This document shows positions 19,190 to 26,841 of a stretch of 64,000 nt of DNA, piece after piece. The position numbers were made by a program, and so were the translations under genes. The stretch covers positions 1 through 64,000 of the forward strand of contig NZ_JAQWXX010000025.1 in assembly GCF_029254265.1 (NCBI RefSeq). Direction: 5' to 3'. The number at the start of each line of letters is the position of its first letter. Position 1 is the first letter of the stretch. The notes under the pieces were generated by a model. That model did not search any database. It saw only the letters and a list, made by a program, of their open reading frames with translations, and was not told the DNA's origin. The DNA comes from Algoriphagus sp. (GTDB lineage Bacteria; Bacteroidota; Bacteroidia; Cytophagales; Cyclobacteriaceae).

Positions 19190-19199
19190 TTTATCTAGT

Positions 19200-19430
19200 T
19201 TAAATTTCCTTGATGATTTTTGCCGGGGTACCTCCCACGACTACATTGTCAGGGACATCATTTGAAACAACTGAGCCAGCGGCAACAACCGAGTTTTCGC
19301 CAATGGTGACTCCCTGTAAAATGGTGGCATTGGCACCAATCCATACATTCTTTTTAATATGAATAGGTTTTGGAACAAGCGAATGTCTTAATTTTTGAAA
19401 AATCAGGTCGCCCCTCCCTACTAGTTATTT
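19200..19430 (-). pseudogene. acetyltransferase C-terminal relic (hexapeptide repeat)
   Basis: Read on the minus strand, this piece encodes about 70 residues including [34 protein letters not shown] and [15 protein letters not shown] before a TAA at 19200-19202. This is the left-handed beta-helix end of a maltose/galactoside-type O-acetyltransferase, very well conserved. The N-terminal half is missing: upstream the frame meets stops at about 19424-19432 where the DUF3500 relic begins. It is therefore a decapitated gene, not a frameshift. A start inside the piece cannot give an active trimeric enzyme. Confidence 0.8.
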
Positions 19431-19489
19431 TCATGATCTAAGCTATGCTTTTTCAAAATATCTTCACCAAAGTCATTTCTCCCTGAATC
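19421..19489 (-). pseudogene. C-terminal relic of a second DUF3500 gene
   Basis: The minus strand reads [18 protein letters not shown] and a stop at 19421-19423. The intact DUF3500 protein encoded at 21671-22741 ends NNDFGVDILKKHRLDHEHN. The match covers only about the last 19 residues; further upstream the similarity stops. This is the tail of a lost tandem copy, in the position expected if the DUF3500-cyclase block was duplicated. Confidence 0.72.
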
Positions 19490-19523
19490 GATTGAAAGTC
19501 GAAATTTTAACCTCCTCCATCCA

Positions 19524-21473
19524 TCAGGTCAAAACTCTTGTTTTGGTAGTATCTTGAAATTTTTGCAGCTGGTATTTACTCGATTCCACATACCACATAT
19601 TTAGTAAGCCTTTGCCTTTTACCGGAATAGGACCTCTGGACTCGAATCTAAAATCAGGGTAATTCTTAATCAAATTATAGGTGTTTTCGGAGATGTTGAT
19701 CTTATTCAGCCCGCAGGAGGCTTCCATTCGTTGGGCAGTATTTACAGTATCGCCCCAAATGTCATATTGGAATTTTTTGGAGCCTACAATTCCAGCCACT
19801 AATGGGCCATTATTGATCCCGATTCGCATATCGAATTTGACTTTGGAAGGGATACGTGGATCAAAATTCCGCTTAGTAATGAAATCTTTGATTTTAATGG
19901 CAGCAGAGATTACCTCTATGACTCCAGATTCGTTATGAAGACCGCCTGCAGCTAAATAGGCGTCTCCGATCGTTTTGATTTTTTCCAATCTAAACTCGCC
20001 AATAATCTGATCAAAAGCTTTGAAGCAGATATTCAGCTCAAAGACCAACTCTGTCGCACTGAGGTGCTGGGCCTTTTTTGTAAAATCCGCAAAATCAGTA
20101 AATATGACCGTGACTTCTTCGAAATTTCTAGCCTCGGAGTAACCCTTTTTTTTGAGCTCCTCCGCGACATTTGGAGGAAGAATATTGAGTAATAATTCAT
20201 CGGATCGCTCCTTTTCCTTTTCAATGATTTGACTCGATTTTTTGATAAATCTTGATCTGTGGTATAGGCCGATCGCTATGATCAGAAAAAATATCCCCGA
20301 GATTAAGTACAGCGTTTTCCGGTTTCGCTCGATCCCAAGTAAATCATTGAAGAAAATTTCACGATCATTTTTTTCTTGAAGATTCTTTAAACTATCGATT
20401 AGTTTCTTTTTTTTAAACTCATAATTCAATATTTGTTGCGTCAGCTCCCTTGCTTTGGATTCATTTGTGATACTATCCATCAAAAAAGCCCCTTTTTTCA
20501 TGTAGCCTAGCCCTGCCCGGTAATCGCCCCGAAGCTCTGCTACTTCAGCCAGACGCTCGTAAGCCATTCTCAAGATCTTCACTTCAGCGCTTTTTTCAGC
20601 ATTCTCCAAAGACTTTTTTGCGTGATAGTTTGCCTTATTCAGCTTATGAGCTTTTTGATAGAGGGTAGATAGGCAATTATGTGTGTATGCCAGTCCAAGC
20701 GTATAGCCTAGGGAATCCCGGATGTTCAAAGACTTAATTAATAACTCTTCAGCCAATCCTAAATCCCCTTTATGGGAATGATTATTACCCAGATTATTCA
20801 ACGAAAGACCTATAGCGTAGGGATTATTTAATTCTACTGCTTTTTCCAAGGCTAAGCTATGGTAATAAATTGCCGAATCGATGGGCCCAGTTTGCTCAAA
20901 AATAGTTGCCAAGTTATTGTAGCTAATCTGTATTTGACGGGAGTCTTCGCTGAGCAAATCCATTTCTAAGGATTTTCGCGCATGATAAAATGCATTTGTA
21001 AAATCATACTGATCGTAATACAACATGCTCAGATTAGTATGAATCATTGAAATCCCGCCACGATTATTCATGTCTTGAAAAATATCCCTCGCTTTCAAAT
21101 GGTTTTCGATGGCTTTTTCCACATCTCCAAAGCGACCATACAAGCTGGCTAAAAAATTATAGGCTCGAGCTTCCAATAGATTCAGCTTATTTGATTCCAT
21201 CTCGGGAATCATACTTTCGATTCGCTTCGGATCAAGGCTACTTGGGTTTAACTGCTGGCTTGAAATTTCACGGTAGAATAACGCTTGAATTTCTCCGATT
21301 TTATTACCTGAATTTTTACTTAAAACCAGAGCTTCTTCGGCTAATGAGATACTTTTTTCAAGTTTAAAATTAGAGTACGCTTCGTAGGATGAAGAAAGTA
21401 AACTATCCAAATCCTGACACCAACTAAAAAAAGGGTGGAAAATTAGAAAAACAAGCAGCAGTCTAGGTTTCAT
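19524..21473 (-). CDS. TPR-adenylate cyclase, copy A
   Basis: A 649-residue paralogue of the cyclase at 16274-18193 with the same plan: signal peptide (LLLVFLIFHPFFSWCQ), exported TPR array (about 25-330), one membrane helix (LYLISGIFFLIIAIGLY), signalling helix (LLLNILPPNVAEELKKKG) and class III cyclase domain. The metal aspartates (FTDFADF, GDAY) and adenine-specificity residues (Lys in EKIKTIGD, Asp in YDIWGDTVN) are kept, so it should make cAMP. TPR stretches such as SLENAEK, LRMAYERL and LGLAYTHN are near-identical in the two copies. The C-terminus is about ten residues longer. It follows DUF3500 (197-base gap) and is probably the parental copy because its upstream neighbour is intact. 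Confidence 0.9.
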   Translation of the reverse strand: MKPRLLLVFLIFHPFFSWCQDLDSLLSSSYEAYSNFKLEKSISLAEEALVLSKNSGNKIGEIQALFYREISSQQLNPSSLDPKRIESMIPEMESNKLNLLEARAYNFLASLYGRFGDVEKAIENHLKARDIFQDMNNRGGISMIHTNLSMLYYDQYDFTNAFYHARKSLEMDLLSEDSRQIQISYNNLATIFEQTGPIDSAIYYHSLALEKAVELNNPYAIGLSLNNLGNNHSHKGDLGLAEELLIKSLNIRDSLGYTLGLAYTHNCLSTLYQKAHKLNKANYHAKKSLENAEKSAEVKILRMAYERLAEVAELRGDYRAGLGYMKKGAFLMDSITNESKARELTQQILNYEFKKKKLIDSLKNLQEKNDREIFFNDLLGIERNRKTLYLISGIFFLIIAIGLYHRSRFIKKSSQIIEKEKERSDELLLNILPPNVAEELKKKGYSEARNFEEVTVIFTDFADFTKKAQHLSATELVFELNICFKAFDQIIGEFRLEKIKTIGDAYLAAGGLHNESGVIEVISAAIKIKDFITKRNFDPRIPSKVKFDMRIGINNGPLVAGIVGSKKFQYDIWGDTVNTAQRMEASCGLNKINISENTYNLIKNYPDFRFESRGPIPVKGKGLLNMWYVESSKYQLQKFQDTTKTRVLT

Positions 21474-21670
21474 GATAAAAAAAAAATTCCACTATAAGAT
21501 AATCAATTATCCTCTGGAAATCATGTTTTTAAGCTGAAAATGAGCCGATTTTTTCCAGATAATTGAAGTGCTTATAACTTATAATTACAGGTTCAAAAAC
21601 TAGTTACTCAAATTTAGCCGGCAGGTATTTTTTGAATTTTGTCTAATAAATGGAGGTATGTGTACTAATA

Positions 21671-22741
21671 TTAGTTATGCTCATGATCCAATCGATGCTT
21701 TTTCAAGATATCGACTCCAAAATCATTGTTCTTTTCTCGCCAGATCGCATGGATGTGATTTCCATTATTCATGAAACCAACATTGTCATACTCGATGATG
21801 AAATCTGGAGTATGGATCAAATAGTAATGTGACTTTCTCGGTTCAAGGGCTCCTATCCAGGCAAAATAGATTTGTTCCTTTGGGGTCTCATGTAGCATTG
21901 CTAGATAGACATCCGCCTTCTCATGCTCCAAATTACCGATATACTCCTCGATGATATGATGGAGTATTTTTTCTTGACTTTTATCCAATTCAGAGGCCTT
22001 GATTCCCCAATATTCAGTCAATCGCTGTTCTGTACCAGGCGCAGTCAAAATATCTCCCGGGACTTTTTGACTGAGAACGGCTTTACTTTTCTGTTCATCC
22101 GAAAGTAAATTGACAAGCCAAAATCCATAATCCTCTTCCTTGCTCAATGGTCTGAGTCCAGAATATTGAGTAACCTCCACTTCTGCTGGGTCTGTCCCCA
22201 TAAATAAGGGTGTCATCGAAAACTCATCTCCAGCTACAGAAAGATTAATCGACAAGTGGTGGCCTTCGAATTTCAAACCCCAAATCGCATCCATGGCAGG
22301 ATCTCCCCAAACTGCAAAAAAGTAATTGCCATAATCCCAATCCAGTCCTCGGACCATTTTGATTGTATTTTCATTTACCTCGCCTCGTTGAAAACCGATC
22401 TCAAAAATTTCATGTAGGATATCGTCGAGCTGCATGATCGCAAAGGTCTTCAGGTATCCCTGAGAGCTAAACATGGTGGTAAGTAATCGGTGAAATTTCA
22501 ACTTGCTCTCTTCAGAAAAATCTCCAAATCGTGCTCCTGTCCTTGGAGCCAATCCGATCGGTAGATTAGTCCATTTGGTCCGCATGGAATCCTGCATAGA
22601 AAGCATTGCTTCCTTCTTAAGGTCTTCATCAAACGTCGCAACAAGTTCCAAGGTGGATTTCTGTAGCTCTTTTACTGACTGCGAGTACCCGTTAGAAACA
22701 GACAAAAGCAATAGAACGAAAAGGGTTAATATATTTTTCAT
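21671..22741 (-). CDS. exported DUF3500 protein
   Basis: A 356-residue protein with a signal peptide (ILTLFVLLLLSVSNGYSQ) and a DUF3500 domain over most of its length. Typical family features are the central FAVWGDPAMDAIWGLKFEGHHLSINLSV segment (only the pattern matters: W-G-x-x-F-x-G-H-H-L-S), a Pro-Leu-F-x-G-T-D-P motif, and a histidine-rich end (RKSHYYLIHTP, GNHIHAIW). The conserved histidines suggest a metal-binding enzyme, but no activity is established for the family. It precedes cyclase copy A on the same strand, and a tail of a second copy precedes cyclase B, so the DUF3500-cyclase pairing was once a two-gene unit. Confidence 0.88.
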   Translation of the reverse strand: MKNILTLFVLLLLSVSNGYSQSVKELQKSTLELVATFDEDLKKEAMLSMQDSMRTKWTNLPIGLAPRTGARFGDFSEESKLKFHRLLTTMFSSQGYLKTFAIMQLDDILHEIFEIGFQRGEVNENTIKMVRGLDWDYGNYFFAVWGDPAMDAIWGLKFEGHHLSINLSVAGDEFSMTPLFMGTDPAEVEVTQYSGLRPLSKEEDYGFWLVNLLSDEQKSKAVLSQKVPGDILTAPGTEQRLTEYWGIKASELDKSQEKILHHIIEEYIGNLEHEKADVYLAMLHETPKEQIYFAWIGALEPRKSHYYLIHTPDFIIEYDNVGFMNNGNHIHAIWREKNNDFGVDILKKHRLDHEHN

Positions 22742-22854
22742 ATTGAGGTAGTTTTAGGCTAGGCGAAAAGAAATAAGAATTGAATTATTCTTTAGGCTTT
22801 TTAAATTACTAAAATAACTCGTGGCTTCTTGAAATAATCTCAATTCTGTTATTA

Positions 22855-22871
22855 GAAGAATTCAATTCTTC
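22855..22871. promoter_or_regulatory. 17-bp palindrome in divergent intergenic region
   Basis: GAAGAATTCAATTCTTC is a perfect palindrome around a central C. It lies between the divergent DUF3500 (minus) and MBL-hydrolase (plus) genes. A related partial copy at 22775-22792 shares the 12-mer AATTCAATTCTT on the opposite strand. Spacing about 80 bases. This could be a paired operator; the AT-rich composition means chance is not excluded. Confidence 0.35.
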
Positions 22872-22916
22872 AAACAAGTTTGCCCAATGAAGGTTAGCTA
22901 ACAAACTATTCTAAAA

Positions 22917-23660
22917 ATGAAAAAACTACTCATACTTCTAATTTTATTGTCCCCGATCGCAACTTTCGGACAAGATTTGATTCCCACATCTTCTGGAGAT
23001 ATCAAAGTAACTCCGATTTTGCACGGAACTGTTGTGCTGGAATATCAGGGTAAAACCATTTATGTCGATCCTTATGGAGGAGCATCAGTTTTTGAAGGCC
23101 AAAAGAAACCTGATATGGTATTGATTACAGATATCCATGGGGATCATCATAATCAGGAAACCCTTGATGGATTGGATTTGAGCAATGCGATCATAGTCGC
23201 TCCAAAGGCAGTAGCTGAAAAACTACCTGCAGGATCAGGAAAGTCAATTCAAATCATGAATAATGGACAGACAGAATCTATTTCTGGAATTAACATTTCA
23301 GCAATTCCGATGTACAATTTACCTGAAACCGATGATAGCAGACATCCAAAAGGAAGAGGAAATGGGTACATCCTTGAGCTTGGGGGAAAGAAAGTTTACC
23401 TCTCAGGTGATACTGAAGACATTCCAGAAATGCGTGCATTGAAAGGAATAGATGTGGCTTTTGTTTGTATGAATCTTCCTTACACCATGGATGTGGATCA
23501 GGCTGCAGATGCAGTTTCGGAGTTCAAACCTACCATTGTTTATCCTTACCATTTTAGAGGTGGGGATGGTCTTGCTGATGTAGAAAAATTCAAATCAACT
23601 GTCAATTCAAATGCCCCGCAAGTAGAAGTTAGACTTAGGAACTGGTATCCTGAGAATTAA
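22917..23660 (+). CDS. exported MBL-fold metallohydrolase
   Basis: A 247-residue metallo-beta-lactamase-fold protein with a signal peptide (KLLILLILLSPIATFGQ). The metal motif is TDIHGDHHN (about 76-84), matching the HxxDHH part of the family. Further metal ligands fit SGDTED (Asp, about 162-167) and YPYHFRGG (His, about 210-217). The short domain without extra modules resembles UlaG-like lactonases and other small MBL proteins, which often act on phosphoesters or lactones. The substrate cannot be told. It is transcribed alone and ends at a strong terminator shared with the convergent sulfatase gene. Confidence 0.87.
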   Translation: MKKLLILLILLSPIATFGQDLIPTSSGDIKVTPILHGTVVLEYQGKTIYVDPYGGASVFEGQKKPDMVLITDIHGDHHNQETLDGLDLSNAIIVAPKAVAEKLPAGSGKSIQIMNNGQTESISGINISAIPMYNLPETDDSRHPKGRGNGYILELGGKKVYLSGDTEDIPEMRALKGIDVAFVCMNLPYTMDVDQAADAVSEFKPTIVYPYHFRGGDGLADVEKFKSTVNSNAPQVEVRLRNWYPEN

Positions 23661-23692
23661 GAGGAGGAATTTAAAAAAGGCAGTTAATGATG

Positions 23693-23730
23693 TGCCCCCA
23701 AAAAGTTAGACACTTATTGGGGGCATTTTT
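23693..23730 (+). terminator. terminator, possibly built from an IS end
   Basis: TGCCCCCAA and TTGGGGGCA form a 9-bp stem with a 15-base loop followed by TTTTT. It lies 32 bases after the MBL gene stop and would also stop the convergent sulfatase transcript less well. The left arm and loop (CCCAAAAAGTTAGACAC) resemble the terminal repeat of IS150-group elements; no transposase is nearby. Confidence 0.7.
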
Positions 23731-23761
23731 ATACCTCATTTTGTGGAAAGAAAATTGGAAA

Positions 23762-25153
23762 TTATTTATTTCCCTGTCCTTTATGCTTCTTGTCTAAGTA
23801 CTCATAATGGCTGTTATCCTGAGCCGTCCCGACTACCTTACTTGGAGGAAGAGGCCCCAGCTGTTTTACTGCCAAATCCATCGCTCGCATCATTTGAGCA
23901 AGTTTTTCAGGATTTTCTTTCGCCAGATTAATGGTTTCTCCAGGATCATTTTTAAGGTTAAAAAGTAAGGTGTCATGTGCTTCAACGGCTTTCATTCCTC
24001 TACTGCCTGCAAACCCTTTATAGGGGCGTTTGATCTTCCAGTCTCCCTCTCGGTAACCTCGCTGATCAGAGAGCATATAGTAGAGAAAAGTATCTTCTTC
24101 CCGATTTCCATTTTCAAAGAGGACTGCGGAAAGGTCTTTTCCATCAATTTCACGATCGGATGGAATTTCTGCCCCAACAAGCTTGCAAAAAGTGGGAAAC
24201 CAGTCCATTTGAGTAGCCATTTCTTCATAGACTTGACCAGCAGGGATTTTTCCTTTCCACATAGCGACAGTCGGTACACGCACACCACCTTCAAAAGTGA
24301 ATTGCTTTCCTTCCCGAAGATCACCAGCTGAGCCTCCATGATCTTCCATCACTAACCATGGCCCATTATCAGAAGAAAATACAATGAGGGTATTTTCAAG
24401 AATCCCCTTTTCCTCCAATTTTTTTAAGATCTGCCCCACACTCCAATCGATCTCTTGGATCACATCTCCATAGAGCCCCCGATTGGATTTTCCCTGAAAA
24501 TCAGGCGAAGCGTAGATCGGAACATGTGGTTGATTATGCGCGACATAAAGCAAAAAAGGAGAATCCGATGCTTGATCAATAAATGAGAGCGCCTCCTCGG
24601 TGTATTTCTGTGTGGTGTAGGTTTGATCGACTTCAAACTCTTCGACCTTATTATCTCTCATATAGACAACAGATCTCATATCGTTGGAATATGGAATTCC
24701 AAAATACTGATCAAAGCCTTGGTTGAGGGGAAGGTATTTTTCCATATGACCGAGATGCCATTTACCAACTGCTGCTGTTTGATAGCCTTTCTCTTTGAGG
24801 ATTTCCGCAAAAGTGATTTCCTCAGGATCCATTCCTGTTAAACTCTCGGGAAAAAACACTGCATTAATTCCCATCCGCTGAGGCATTCGGCCTGTCAAAA
24901 GTCCTGCTCTAGAGGGGCTACAAACAGGCGAGGCGGAAAGAAAAGAAGTGAATTTGATGCCTTCATCAGCGATCCGATCAATATTAGGAGTAGCAATATC
25001 AGTAGCTCCGAAACTGCTGATATCTCCATAACCTAAATCGTCTGCAAAGATGAAAACGATATTTGGATAAGCTTCTGGACTGGAATTTGGTGCTTTTTCT
25101 TGGCAAGAAAAAACCAACAAAATGAATGCGAAGTAAAAAGGGATTTGTCTCAT
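23762..25153 (-). CDS. lipoprotein sulfatase (CSPSR type)
   Basis: Arylsulfatase-family enzyme of 463 residues on a lipoprotein anchor (IPFYFAFILLVFSC, lipid on Cys17). The formylglycine motif is canonical: CSPSRAGLLTG with Cys78. Metal-site Asp residues are in FIFADDLGYGD and FSSDNGP. AAVGKWHLGH holds the Lys-His pair of the active site. A formylglycine-generating enzyme must act on it before export; none is encoded in this window. I placed the start at the ATG at 25153, not at the TTG at 25165, because it gives a proper lipoprotein leader. It lies 165 bases from the convergent MBL gene. Substrate probably a sulfated polysaccharide or steroid-like ester, not determinable. Confidence 0.92.
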   Translation of the reverse strand: MRQIPFYFAFILLVFSCQEKAPNSSPEAYPNIVFIFADDLGYGDISSFGATDIATPNIDRIADEGIKFTSFLSASPVCSPSRAGLLTGRMPQRMGINAVFFPESLTGMDPEEITFAEILKEKGYQTAAVGKWHLGHMEKYLPLNQGFDQYFGIPYSNDMRSVVYMRDNKVEEFEVDQTYTTQKYTEEALSFIDQASDSPFLLYVAHNQPHVPIYASPDFQGKSNRGLYGDVIQEIDWSVGQILKKLEEKGILENTLIVFSSDNGPWLVMEDHGGSAGDLREGKQFTFEGGVRVPTVAMWKGKIPAGQVYEEMATQMDWFPTFCKLVGAEIPSDREIDGKDLSAVLFENGNREEDTFLYYMLSDQRGYREGDWKIKRPYKGFAGSRGMKAVEAHDTLLFNLKNDPGETINLAKENPEKLAQMMRAMDLAVKQLGPLPPSKVVGTAQDNSHYEYLDKKHKGQGNK

Positions 25154-25185
25154 AGTTAAAGGCAATTCCCAATAATTTAGAAAAA

Positions 25186-25992
25186 TTATCTGGAAACCAC
25201 TCGCATACTCAAGATCCGAACCTCGGCAATTGGTCGATCCGGGACTTTCGTTTGAACCGAAGCGATAGAATCCACCACAGCCAAGCCCGAGATCACTTCT
25301 CCAAAAATGGAATAGTTCTGATCCAAATGGGGTGTGCCTCCAATTTGCTTGTAGACTTCCCTATGAGCCTCAGGGATTTGATAAGTCTCAAACTTATCGT
25401 AGGTCTCATAAATCATTTGTAAGCTATCATTCAATACCTTGGTTTGTATGCTGTCCTTCTTAGTTCGCGCACTGGCCAAAGAATCTATCAGCGGCTTCAA
25501 TTCCGGATCATTCACTGCATAATGTCTTGCAAGCATTTTATTGATTCGGCCCTGATTATGATCCAGCGAACTATCGGTGTGGATGATCCCTTGCACAATA
25601 TAAAATTGAGTACTGCTCGATGCTCGGGCCGGATTACCGGTTCGGGCGGCGGCTAAAACTCCTTTTTTATGAAAGAGATCGGGATGAAACTCTGCCGGAA
25701 TTTGATAATTCAAATCTGAACCTCCGAGCTGAACCGTGTCACTTGCATGCTTGCTTTTGGTATCTCCACCTTGAATCATAAATCCTTTGATCACCCGATG
25801 AAACAACAGCGAATCATATACACCTTCGTCCACTAATTTGATGAAATTATCACGGTGAAGGGGAGTCTCATCATAAAGTCGAAGCACAATGGTTCCGTAA
25901 TTAGTAATCATTTCTACTTCAACTGGACTTTTGGAATTGGCTCCAAAAAACAGCAATGTGGCAAGTGAAATTAATGTGCTTAATTTTTTCAT
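25186..25992 (-). CDS. exported cyclophilin-type peptidyl-prolyl isomerase
   Basis: A 268-residue periplasmic cyclophilin that should speed cis-trans isomerisation of proline bonds during folding of exported proteins. After a signal peptide (STLISLATLLFFGANS) the cyclophilin core is clear: FHRVIKGFMIQGGD holds the active-site Arg and Gln, and NSSTQFYIV-like residues appear as SSSTQFYIVQG. An insertion of about 65 residues (HNQGRINKMLARHYAVND through EVYKQIGG), rich in charged and helical residues, splits the domain before the final FGEVISGLAVVDSIA. The same insertion occurs in other Bacteroidota enzymes. It lies 32 bases upstream of the sulfatase gene on the same strand. Confidence 0.92.
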   Translation of the reverse strand: MKKLSTLISLATLLFFGANSKSPVEVEMITNYGTIVLRLYDETPLHRDNFIKLVDEGVYDSLLFHRVIKGFMIQGGDTKSKHASDTVQLGGSDLNYQIPAEFHPDLFHKKGVLAAARTGNPARASSSTQFYIVQGIIHTDSSLDHNQGRINKMLARHYAVNDPELKPLIDSLASARTKKDSIQTKVLNDSLQMIYETYDKFETYQIPEAHREVYKQIGGTPHLDQNYSIFGEVISGLAVVDSIASVQTKVPDRPIAEVRILSMRVVSR

Positions 25993-26067
25993 TAGGTCAA
26001 TTTATAAATCTCCTCGAAATCTTCGATCATCTCCATTCAATCATTCTTAGATTAAGTCATCAAATAA

Positions 26068-26084
26068 TAGGTCATTTGACGTAT
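26068..26084. promoter_or_regulatory. 17-bp motif shared with 28354-28370, copy 1
   Basis: TAGGTCATTTGACGTAT lies between the divergent cyclophilin and zinc-ribbon genes. The copy at 28354-28370 differs at one base (A to T at position 12). Both lie in divergent intergenic regions 45-75 bases from the start codons. A common regulator site is likely. Confidence 0.5.
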
Positions 26085-26138
26085 GGGTTAGCTAGGAATA
26101 GAATCACTTATTTGGGTTGAATTAATTCTATTTTCATA

Positions 26139-26807
26139 ATGAATTGTCCGATTTGCAAGTCACCCCTTCAAACTGAAAACCTGAACATCGCCACCGATAC
26201 AGGCCTATGTACCGAATGCAAGAATATTTTCAAAGTATCAGAGCTTCTAAGTCCCGTAGTGGACCCAAAATTTGATATCAATCAAGGTCCAAAAGGCACT
26301 TGGCTTAGAGCAGAGATTAATGAGCTGATTGTAGGAGGAAGCACTCGCTCGCTTATGGCCTTTTTTTTGGTGCCGTTTATGATTATTTGGACTTCCTTTA
26401 GTGTTGGAGGTACACTTATCGTTGCATTTTCAGAAGAAGAAGTGAATTGGTTTCTTGTTCTTTTTTCTATTCCCTTTTTGGCAGGAGCGGTGCTTTTCTG
26501 GAGTATAGCTATGATGTTCATCTGGGGAAAGGTGGAAGTTCGACTCCACAAAACCGGGGGTACTATTTTTACCGGCTTGGGCAACATTGGTAAGCGCAAA
26601 CACTTCACTTGGCAAGAAGTCGATCGGGTAGGAATTACACCTACCCTCAAAACTTCAAAAGGCTATTCAGGAGGAGGGCTGTATCTTGAGGGCCCAAATC
26701 GCAAAATAGATTTTGGTTCTTTTCTCAATGAAGAGAGGAAAGCCTATTTCCAACAAGCATTGACTTTTAGTCTTCAAAAAATCAAAAAAGACAATCGGTT
26801 ATTCTAA
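26139..26807 (+). CDS. zinc-ribbon membrane protein of unknown function
   Basis: A 222-residue protein. Residues 3-27 form a zinc ribbon (CPIC at 3-6, CTEC at 24-27). Two membrane helices follow (about 70-95 SLMAFFLVPFMIIWTSFSVGG and 103-130 WFLVLFSIPFLAGAVLFW), and a C-terminal stretch of about 85 residues is beta-rich (VEVRLHKTGGTIFTGLG, RVGITPT, GLYLEGPNRKIDFG) and could be a PH-like domain on the inner face. No leader is present. I do not know a named family. It shares a divergent intergenic region and a 17-bp motif with the cyclophilin gene and is convergent with the secreted protein gene at 26842. Confidence 0.78.
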   Translation: MNCPICKSPLQTENLNIATDTGLCTECKNIFKVSELLSPVVDPKFDINQGPKGTWLRAEINELIVGGSTRSLMAFFLVPFMIIWTSFSVGGTLIVAFSEEEVNWFLVLFSIPFLAGAVLFWSIAMMFIWGKVEVRLHKTGGTIFTGLGNIGKRKHFTWQEVDRVGITPTLKTSKGYSGGGLYLEGPNRKIDFGSFLNEERKAYFQQALTFSLQKIKKDNRLF

Positions 26808-26834
26808 AAAAACAGAAGCGAGAAATCGCTCCTG
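26805..26834 (-). terminator. minus-strand terminator of the 488-residue gene
   Basis: On the minus strand CAGGAGCGA, a TTTC loop and TCGCTTCTG form a 9-bp stem with one G-U pair, followed by a run of seven T. It begins 7 bases past the stop of the gene at 26842 and lies between convergent genes. Confidence 0.75.
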
Positions 26835-26841
26835 TCTGAGA

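Larger units (their letters stand above)
19190..19523. other. relic-bearing intergenic region, 334 bp
   Basis: This gap contains no intact gene but two abutting minus-strand relics: the C-terminal third of a hexapeptide acetyltransferase (19200-19430) and the last residues of a second DUF3500 copy (19421-19489). Both end in normal stop codons but lack their upstream parts. The remainder (19490-19523) shows nothing recognisable. Confidence 0.7.

Noticed and set aside
21497-21576. Imperfect inverted repeats between DUF3500 and cyclase A
   Set aside because: Arms (ATTATCCTCTGGAAA and TTTCCAGATAATT) need a 2-base insertion and a very AT-rich loop, and the site is not kept near cyclase B.
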